Shown in pieces: positions 1-4,548 of a stretch of 8,274 bases of DNA. Where the stretch lies: assembly GCA_902496375.1 (NCBI GenBank), contig CABVAS010000059.1, positions 1-8,274 of the forward strand, read 5' to 3'. Each line of letters opens with the position of its first letter. Position 1 is the stretch's first letter. A program made the position numbers and the translations under genes. Source of the DNA: an uncultured Collinsella sp. (GTDB taxonomy: Bacteria > Actinomycetota > Coriobacteriia > Coriobacteriales > Coriobacteriaceae). The notes under the pieces were generated by a model. That model had not been told where the DNA came from. It saw only the letters and a program-made list of their open reading frames with translations, and did no database searches.

Positions 1-987
1 CAACTGGGTGCAAGCCAGTTTGCCATCGCAAACCATCCGGCGCCGGCCATCGCCGCCCCAGCTCGTTCTGAGCTTACGGTCGAGGAGACCGAGCAGGAGA
101 TTCGCATTCACTCCCTCAACGGCGAGCTGACCTTCAGCAAGGTCAACGGCACCGTGAGCAAGTGGAAGGCATCCGGGCGTGACGTCATGGCCTCTGGTCC
201 CCAGGTTGGTTTTTGGCATCCGCTCGTCGACAACCACGCCCAGGAGTACGACTCCCTGTGGAAGGACAACTTCATTGATGTAATGCAGACGTCCACCCGC
301 AAGGTTTTTTGGAAGCAGGACGGCAATGCGGTCGTCGTTACCGTGAGCCAACGTATTGCTCCTCCCGTCCGCGCGTTCGGCATGCGCGTCGAGCTTGTCT
401 ACACCGTGCTTCCGAGCGGTCGCGTCGACCTCAAGGTTTCCGGCGAGCCCTACGGCGACTATTCGGACATTATCCCGCGCATCGGCATCTCCTTTGAGGT
501 TCCCGGTTGCGATCGTGCCGTCGAGTGGTATGGCCACGGCCCGGGCGAGAACTATCCGGACTCGCTGCGTGCCAACCCGGTCGGTCATTACCGCACTACG
601 GTCGACGACATGTTCACGCCCTACGTTATGCCTCAGGACTGTGCCAACCGCGAGGGTACCCGCTGGGTTGCCCTGCGCTCCAGCCACGGTGACGGTCTGG
701 TCGTGACGCGTCCGAGCGACGCCGCTTCCAATCCGTTCTCGTTCTCCGCATGGCCCTATAGCTGCGAGGCTATCGATAGCGCCAAGCATGTCTACGATCT
801 TGTCCCGGGCGACACGGTTACGGTCAACATCAACGACCAGCTGCTCGGCCTTGGCTCGAACTCTTGGGGTTCCGAGGTGCTCGATTCCTATCGCACCCGT
901 TTTGAGAGCTTCAGCTTTGAGGTGTCCCTGCGACCGCTGACGTCTGCCGATCTGGCTCAGGCGCTGGCACCCATTAAGGAGGCATAA
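1..987 (+). CDS. ebgA: EbgA-type beta-galactosidase, C-terminal part (5' end outside window)
   Basis: The frame is open from the first base and ends with TAA at 985-987, giving the last 328 residues of a glycoside hydrolase family 2 beta-galactosidase, which hydrolyses lactose and other beta-galactosides in the cytoplasm. Visible signatures belong to the C-terminal beta-sandwich ('small chain') domain: HPLVDNHAQEYDSLW, then WYGHGPGENYPDS, then PYVMPQDCANREGTRWV, and finally GLGSNSWGSEVLDSY. The last motif carries the Trp that matches the substrate-platform Trp999 of E. coli LacZ, and the wording is closer to E. coli EbgA than to LacZ. The two catalytic glutamates lie upstream of the window, so activity cannot be judged. 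The ebgC gene 3 bases downstream supports the EbgA assignment. An internal ATG at 187 or GTG at 154 is not the start, since homologous residues continue upstream. Confidence 0.93.
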   Translation, partial: QLGASQFAIANHPAPAIAAPARSELTVEETEQEIRIHSLNGELTFSKVNGTVSKWKASGRDVMASGPQVGFWHPLVDNHAQEYDSLWKDNFIDVMQTSTRKVFWKQDGNAVVVTVSQRIAPPVRAFGMRVELVYTVLPSGRVDLKVSGEPYGDYSDIIPRIGISFEVPGCDRAVEWYGHGPGENYPDSLRANPVGHYRTTVDDMFTPYVMPQDCANREGTRWVALRSSHGDGLVVTRPSDAASNPFSFSAWPYSCEAIDSAKHVYDLVPGDTVTVNINDQLLGLGSNSWGSEVLDSYRTRFESFSFEVSLRPLTSADLAQALAPIKEA

Positions 988-990
988 GTC

Positions 991-1446
991 ATGCATATCT
1001 TTAACTCGCGTGCCGATTTCGACGCCCAGATGAAGTCCGTCAAGAAGTGGATGCGTACCGGTCAGGCACTCGACGGCGTTTCTGAACTGCAGCACGATGT
1101 GGCGTACTCTATCGGCGACTCGCTGGTGTATTGGTGGGTGAACGCCCACGAGGCGGCTACTGCCGATCTGGTCGGTCACCGTCGCTACCATGCCGTGCTC
1201 GCCCCGCTCGACGGCAATCTGACCGTTGAGGTGGCTTCCAAGGCCGATCTTACCTGTACGCGCGCCTACAGCGATATCGATGATCGCGAGCGCTTTGAGG
1301 GTACGGGGGAGACCGTGACGATTCCCGCCGGCGGCGTTGCCGTCGTCGAAATTGACGAGGCCTACCGTGTCGTGGCCGATGCCGCGGATCCCCGCGTCGT
1401 GGTACTGCACGTGACAGTCGAAGGTTATTCCTTCCCCAACAAGTAG
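991..1446 (+). CDS. ebgC: EbgC, beta-galactosidase small (beta) subunit, YhcH/YjgK/YiaL family
   Basis: This 151-residue protein matches E. coli EbgC (149 residues) along its length: KKWMRTGQALDGV, then AYSIGDSLVYWW, GHRRYHAVLAPLDG (residues 62-75), GTGETVTIPAGGVAV, and IDEAYRVVADAADPRVVVLHVTVEG near the C-terminus. The family folds as a cupin-like beta-sandwich. In E. coli, EbgC forms a hetero-octamer with EbgA and is needed for full hydrolase activity, and the same role is inferred here. The ATG at 991 sits 3 bases after the ebgA stop, and an ideal AAGGAGG ribosome binding site (976-982) lies inside the end of ebgA, so the two genes are probably co-transcribed and translationally coupled. 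The IDEAYR motif stands where other YhcH-family proteins carry a conserved His, as in E. coli EbgC, which argues for the EbgC subgroup rather than the sialic-acid-linked YhcH group. Confidence 0.93.
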   Translation: MHIFNSRADFDAQMKSVKKWMRTGQALDGVSELQHDVAYSIGDSLVYWWVNAHEAATADLVGHRRYHAVLAPLDGNLTVEVASKADLTCTRAYSDIDDRERFEGTGETVTIPAGGVAVVEIDEAYRVVADAADPRVVVLHVTVEGYSFPNK

Positions 1447-1477
1447 TATTCGTCCGCCTGGACGTTTGCTTCGCGCC

Positions 1478-1525
1478 GTTAAGGGGGATGGCTTTGTTGA
1501 CTCCCTTTTCCCCATTCCCCTTAGC
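1478..1525 (+). other. Long hairpin in the 153-base gap between ebgC and the permease
   Basis: Bases 1478-1491 pair with 1512-1525 (core TAAGGGGGATGG against CCATTCCCCTTA; 14 pairs, two of them G-T) around a 20-base loop. A second stem directly follows: GCAGGTGC (about 1524-1531) against GCACTTGC (1545-1552), 8 pairs with one G-T. CGTCCG (1451-1456) can pair with CGGACG (1557-1562) and close the whole region, or fold locally with GGACG at 1460-1464. No T-run follows the stems, so this is not a clear intrinsic terminator. It could be a weak terminator, an RNA-processing site after ebgC or a structured leader for the permease. No convincing promoter was seen in 1447-1599. Confidence 0.5.
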
Positions 1526-1599
1526 AGGTGCGCCATCCGTGTTTGCACTTGCAGCTCGGACGGTTTTAGATGACATTTAACAGATGATTGGGAGGGCTT

Positions 1600-3063
1600 A
1601 TGAGCTCTGAAAAACGAGGAACGATTGGTTCGTTCGCTCTGCTGGGCATGACGGTCGCCGCCGTGTTCGGTATCAAGAACATCATCAACAACAACGCGGC
1701 CATCGGCTTGGCAGCTGCGCCGTCGTTCTTCTTCGCCACGCTTTTGTACTTTGTCCCCTATACCCTGGTTACCGCCGAGTTCGTCGGCCTCAACAAGGAC
1801 TCCGAGTCTGGCGTGTACGCATGGGTTAAGACCTCGATGGGTGGTCGCTGGGCGTTCCTGACGGCATTTAGCTACTGGTTCGTTAACCTGTTCTTCTTTG
1901 CGTCCGTCCTGCCCAACGTCATCATCTACGCGAGCTACGTGTTCTTTGGTGCCAACGCCGAGCTTTCGCAGCTGTGGATCACCATTATCGAGATCGTCGT
2001 CTTTGCTATCGCCACGTGGGTTTCGACCAAGGGCGCTAAGTGGATCGGCTCCATTTCCTCCTTCGGTTCGACCGCGGCTCTCGGCCTGACCGCCGTGTTC
2101 ATCCTGCTGTCCCTGGCTGCTGCCTTTGGCGGCGTTGAGTTCGCTACGGCTCCTACTCCCGCTAACATGGCTCCCGACATGAGCAACTTCGCAACTGCGT
2201 GGGGCTTCTTCGGTACGCTTGCCTGGATCATCCAGGGCGTTGGCGGCGCTGAGTCTGTCGGCGTGTTCCTTAACGACCTTAAGGGTGGCGTCAAGGCCTT
2301 CGTGCGCACCGTCGTTATCGCCGGCCTGACCATCGGCCTTCTGTATGCAGGCGCTTCGCTGCTGGTCAACCTGTTCATCCCCGAGGGCGGCGTTGCCATC
2401 TCCACCGGTATCTTCGACGTATTCGGCGCTGTCTTTGCCCACTTTGGCATTCCCATGGAAGTGTCTACGCGCGCCATCGGCTTGATCCTTCTCGCCGCCA
2501 CGCTGGGCTCCCTCATGATGTGGACCTCCGCTCCCATCAAGGTCTTCTTCACCGAGATCCCCAAGGGCGTCTTTGGTAGCAAGATCGTCGAGCTCAACGA
2601 GCATGGCATTCCTGCCCGCGCTGCTTGGCTGCAGTTCGCCATCGTCGTCCCCATCCTGATCATTCCGGCCCTGGGCTCCGGTAACCTCGACGACCTGCTC
2701 ATGATCGTCACCAACATGACGGCTGCCACCGCTCTGCTCCCACCGCTGCTGATTTTGCTTGCCTACTTTATGCTGCGCAAGAACTTTGACGCCGCTCCCC
2801 GTGGCTTCCGCATGGGTTCGCGCAGCTTTGGCCTGGTCGTTGCCGCATTCCTGCTTGTGGTCTTCTGCTTCGTGCTTATCTGCGGCACCATTCCGCTCGA
2901 TCAGCCGCTGTGGCTGACGCTGGTCTACAACGTTGGCGGCGTGGTTGTCTTCTTGGGCCTTGCCGTGATGTGGTACAACCGCTACATCAACCGCCTGCGC
3001 GAGACCGATCCCGAGGCCGCCGAGAACGAGCTTCGCCCTTCCGTCCTCGATATGATGGAGTAG
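1600..3063 (+). CDS. APC-superfamily amino acid permease (YjeM/GadC-like)
   Basis: This is a cytoplasmic-membrane transporter of 487 residues, the usual size for a 12-helix APC permease. Helix 1 (about residues 10-30) has the Gly-broken pattern LLGMTVAAVFGIKNI. It is followed by a helix-2 FVPYTLVTAEF motif, ESGVYAWVKTSMGGRWAF, GVGGAESVGVFLNDLKGG around helix 6, and SAPIKVFFTEIPKGVFG with LNEHGIPARAAWLQ in the second half. These match the glutamate/GABA-type subgroup, and the late part is closest to what I recall of E. coli YjeM. The substrate is not visible: an amino acid or an amino acid/amine exchange is inferred. ATG 1600 is preferred over an in-frame TTG at 1588, because GGGAGG at 1590-1596 is the ribosome binding site for ATG 1600 and overlaps that TTG. 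The gene appears monocistronic, with hairpins upstream and a strong terminator downstream. No decarboxylase gene is adjacent, so an acid-resistance role is unsupported. Confidence 0.85.
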   Translation: MSSEKRGTIGSFALLGMTVAAVFGIKNIINNNAAIGLAAAPSFFFATLLYFVPYTLVTAEFVGLNKDSESGVYAWVKTSMGGRWAFLTAFSYWFVNLFFFASVLPNVIIYASYVFFGANAELSQLWITIIEIVVFAIATWVSTKGAKWIGSISSFGSTAALGLTAVFILLSLAAAFGGVEFATAPTPANMAPDMSNFATAWGFFGTLAWIIQGVGGAESVGVFLNDLKGGVKAFVRTVVIAGLTIGLLYAGASLLVNLFIPEGGVAISTGIFDVFGAVFAHFGIPMEVSTRAIGLILLAATLGSLMMWTSAPIKVFFTEIPKGVFGSKIVELNEHGIPARAAWLQFAIVVPILIIPALGSGNLDDLLMIVTNMTAATALLPPLLILLAYFMLRKNFDAAPRGFRMGSRSFGLVVAAFLLVVFCFVLICGTIPLDQPLWLTLVYNVGGVVVFLGLAVMWYNRYINRLRETDPEAAENELRPSVLDMME

Positions 3064-3110
3064 CGGCTAGGATTAATCTACGGCTGTGGAATAAATCGAT
3101 TCCCCTTCCT

Positions 3111-3147
3111 AAGGAGGGGCCTTACGAGGCCCCTCCTTTTGTGTTTT
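3111..3147 (+). terminator. Intrinsic terminator after the permease
   Basis: A perfect 11-bp stem, AAGGAGGGGCC (3111-3121) against GGCCCCTCCTT (3128-3138), has a 6-base TTACGA loop and is followed by TTTT, GTG, TTTT. It lies 48 bases after the permease stop and ends that transcript. Confidence 0.93.
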
Positions 3148-3166
3148 GGGGCATGGTCTTGGCCCC

Positions 3167-3388
3167 CGTGGTCAAAAAATGCCAAATATGAGTACTGTTG
3201 CAAAAGAAGTGCCATATTTTTCGGCCTGCTCTGAGCGAAAATGGGCTCAAAATCGATTTATCTAACTCCCTTTAAAGGGCGTTTGACGGCTTTCAACCTC
3301 TTCGAATCGCTCAAATTAGGCAATTTGCTCTCGATTTTGCTGCTACTAAATTGGTGACAGTACTCATATTTGCCACTTTTTGACCACG
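3167..3388. mobile_element. MITE-like 222-bp element with 32-bp terminal inverted repeats
   Basis: The left end 3167-3198 begins CGTGGTCAAAAA and ends with ATGAGTACTGT. It is the reverse complement of the right end 3357-3388 at 30 of 32 positions; similarity stops abruptly inside both ends. The 158-bp interior has no gene, is clearly AT-richer than the neighbouring genes, and holds a perfect 12-bp palindrome CCCTTTAAAGGG (3268-3279) close to the element's centre. No target-site duplication is obvious at the edges. The structure fits a non-autonomous miniature inverted-repeat transposable element between two transcription units. An alternative is a repeated DNA or RNA motif with a chromosomal function. 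The family is not one I can name. Together with the terminator before it and the leader after it, this explains most of the gene-free stretch 3064-3484. Confidence 0.65.
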
Positions 3389-3424
3389 AGGTGTTCAGAG
3401 GAGCTCTCGAGAAGCATCTAACGG

Positions 3425-3430
3425 TACAAT
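3425..3430 (+). promoter_or_regulatory. Possible -10 box for the HPr gene
   Basis: TACAAT matches five of six bases of the TATAAT consensus and lies 55 bases before the HPr start codon, after the inverted-repeat element. At 16-18 bases upstream there is no recognisable -35 box, only AGCTCT-like sequence, so the call rests on the -10 hexamer and position alone. Confidence 0.3.
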
Positions 3431-3484
3431 AGCTACCACGTGGCTGGGTTTTGCCGGCCGATGTGCGATGTCGCGGGAGGGGAC

Positions 3485-3733
3485 ATGGTCGAGTTTACGA
3501 AGACGATTAAAGATCCATTGGGACTACATGCCCGCCCGGTTGCGCTGCTCTATGACATCATTGCCAAGCATCGTAGCGACGTGTCGGTTTCGATTGGTGA
3601 TCGCCACACCGACGGTCGCGATGTCATGGGCCTCATGGCTCTCTACGGCGAGTGCGGCGAGGACATCATCTTTCGCGTTTCGGGCGTAGACGAGGCTTCC
3701 TGCGTTACGTCGATCAGAAACCTCTCGCTCTAA
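3485..3733 (+). CDS. HPr-family phosphocarrier protein with Asp at position 46
   Basis: The 82-residue product is a complete HPr domain (typical length 85-90). HPr passes phosphate from Enzyme I (PEP-dependent) to sugar-specific EIIA proteins in the cytoplasm. The active-site motif LHARPV places His at residue 15 and Arg at 17, exactly as in known HPr proteins. Aligned without gaps to B. subtilis HPr, the regulatory region reads GRDVMGLMAL, so residue 46 is Asp where Gram-positive HPr has the Ser phosphorylated by HPr kinase. The surrounding Met48, Gly49 and Met51 are kept. ATG 3485 is chosen because GGGAGGGG (3475-3482) is placed just before it; an in-frame ATG at 3440 would add 15 residues unlike any HPr N-terminus. 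The gene stands alone with its own terminator and no ptsI nearby. It may be a PTS carrier or a regulatory HPr paralogue. Confidence 0.9.
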   Translation: MVEFTKTIKDPLGLHARPVALLYDIIAKHRSDVSVSIGDRHTDGRDVMGLMALYGECGEDIIFRVSGVDEASCVTSIRNLSL

Positions 3734-3740
3734 GCATGAC

Positions 3741-3780
3741 AGGGCGCGGCAAAGGACAGCTCTTTGCCGCGCCTTTTTGT
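3741..3780 (+). terminator. Intrinsic terminator after the HPr gene
   Basis: GGCGCGGCAAAG (3743-3754) pairs perfectly with CTTTGCCGCGCC (3762-3773) around a 7-base loop and is followed by TTTTTGTTT. The stem starts 9 bases after the HPr stop, so the HPr gene is separated from the feo genes. Confidence 0.95.
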
Positions 3781-3825
3781 TTCATATAGGAAACTTTTTC
3801 GAAATCTGAATAGGGACCCTTTCCA

Positions 3826-3879
3826 AAAAGTTAACCACGTGCTAGTTTACTAAAGCGAACATAGACGTGGTTAACTTTT
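3826..3879. promoter_or_regulatory. Perfect 15-bp inverted repeat upstream of feoA, likely operator or attenuator
   Basis: AAAAGTTAACCACGT (3826-3840) is repeated exactly in inverted form at 3865-3879, with a 24-base spacer. The right arm ends 42 bases before the first feoA start codon and is clear of the HPr terminator. A weak promoter may overlap it: TTTCCA (3820-3825), 17 bases, then TAGTTT (3843-3848) preceded by TG, which would put the left arm inside the promoter spacer and the right arm just past the start site. An iron-responsive repressor site is the favoured reading given the feo genes downstream. The right arm ends in TTTTAT, so an RNA hairpin acting as an attenuator is the alternative. 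Confidence 0.5.
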
Positions 3880-3921
3880 ATCGCGTCGATGTTGAGGACG
3901 AACTGACGTTAGGAGCCACTC

Positions 3922-4164
3922 ATGTCTTGCGGACCGCAGATGCCGGCCATGCCGCTTTCGATGGTAAAAGCGGGCGAAACCGTGCGCGTGTCTCGTGTAA
4001 AGGGCAATGAGGACATGAAGCACCACCTCAAGGACCTCGGCTTTGTCGAGGGCAACGAAATCCACGTGGTGAGCTCGAGTGGCGCCAATATCATCGTCAC
4101 GGTGCTGGGCGCACGCTTTGGCATCGATTCCAAGGTTGCCATGCACATCATGACCGTCGGTTAG
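3922..4164 (+). CDS. feoA: FeoA-family ferrous iron transport accessory protein (first copy)
   Basis: The 80-residue protein consists of a single FeoA (SH3-like) domain, a small cytoplasmic partner of the Fe2+ permease FeoB. The signature PLSMVKAGETVRVSRVKGNED, then HHLKDLGFVEGNEIHVVS, and GARFGIDSKVAMHIM at the end, is of the kind seen in the first of two tandem FeoA proteins in Firmicutes and Actinobacteria. A 10-residue N-terminal lead contains Cys3, Met7 and Met10, which could contact metal, but this is speculative. AGGAG at 3911-3915 sits 6 bases before the ATG. The gene is the first of the feoA-feoA-feoB cluster and lies behind a large inverted repeat that probably carries its control site. 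Confidence 0.9.
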   Translation: MSCGPQMPAMPLSMVKAGETVRVSRVKGNEDMKHHLKDLGFVEGNEIHVVSSSGANIIVTVLGARFGIDSKVAMHIMTVG

Positions 4165-4203
4165 TTCGCAGCATTTCATAAAAACCGAAAGGGGGACAAG
4201 AGG

Positions 4204-4425
4204 ATGAAGACGTTGGGTGACGTTAAGGTGGGCGAGAGCTCTACCATCGTCAAGCTTCACGGTGAGGGTGCACTTCGCCGTCACCTTATGGACCTGGGCC
4301 TCATCAAGGGCACTTCGTTCAAGGTCGTGAAGGTTGCACCGCTCGGTGATCCGGTCGAGATCAACGTGCGCGGCTACGAGCTTTCCATCCGCAAGGAGGA
4401 GGCGGCCGTCGTCGAGGTCCAGTAA
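4204..4425 (+). CDS. feoA: FeoA-family ferrous iron transport accessory protein (second copy)
   Basis: This 73-residue protein is a second single-domain FeoA with the typical order: MKTLGDVKVGESSTIVKL, then RRHLMDLGLIKGTSFKVVKVAPLGDPVEINVRGYELSIRKEEA. The central APLGDPVEI motif is the classical FeoA form and is absent from the first copy, so the two are diverged paralogues rather than a recent duplication. The gene starts 39 bases after the first feoA and has a GGGGG ribosome binding site at 4191-4195; no terminator or promoter is seen between them, so co-transcription is likely. It probably binds FeoB and adjusts its activity. Two inverted repeats lie between it and feoB. Confidence 0.93.
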   Translation: MKTLGDVKVGESSTIVKLHGEGALRRHLMDLGLIKGTSFKVVKVAPLGDPVEINVRGYELSIRKEEAAVVEVQ

Positions 4426-4445
4426 GGGCCCGAGACGTATATTTC

Positions 4446-4482
4446 TGCAGATAAAGTTAGGTTTTTCTAACTTGATGCTGCA
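4446..4482. promoter_or_regulatory. Inverted repeat resembling a DtxR/IdeR iron box, upstream of feoB
   Basis: AAGTTAGGTTTTTCTAACTT (4454-4473) has perfect 7-bp arms around a 6-base centre. TGCAG (4446-4450) and CTGCA (4478-4482) extend the dyad after a short internal gap. Bases 4457-4475 match about 14 of 19 positions of the DtxR/IdeR consensus, including TTAGGTT and CTAAC. It could be an operator for an iron-dependent repressor or an RNA hairpin between feoA and feoB. No T-run follows it, so it is not a standard terminator. Confidence 0.5.
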
Positions 4483-4502
4483 ACTTTGAAGCACATTATC
4501 CA

Positions 4503-4528
4503 GCCTGCGCGGAGAAAGCAGCGCAGGC
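4503..4528 (+). other. GC-rich hairpin just before feoB
   Basis: GCCTGCGC (4503-4510) pairs perfectly with GCGCAGGC (4521-4528) around a 10-base loop that contains GGAG. It ends 20 bases before the feoB start codon and is followed by ACACAAGGAAG rather than a T-run. A role in mRNA stability, processing or translation control of feoB fits better than termination. Confidence 0.55.
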
Positions 4529-4548
4529 ACACAAGGAAGAAGGATTGA

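Noticed and set aside
1935..2729. A 264-codon open frame on the minus strand opposite the permease
   Set aside because: It is a codon-bias shadow of the permease gene; the translation has no domain and no ribosome binding site supports it.
2910..3191. A 93-codon plus-strand frame crossing the end of the permease gene, the terminator and the edge of the repeat element
   Set aside because: It reads through a strong terminator stem and lacks any family signature or plausible ribosome binding site.
3440..3484. Upstream in-frame ATG that would extend HPr by 15 residues
   Set aside because: The extension resembles no HPr N-terminus, and the strong GGGAGGGG ribosome binding site directly serves ATG 3485, which also puts the active His at the canonical position 15.
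3741..3780. Inverted repeat considered as part of an iron operator
   Set aside because: The perfect GC-rich stem followed by TTTTTGTTT directly after the HPr stop is a standard intrinsic terminator.
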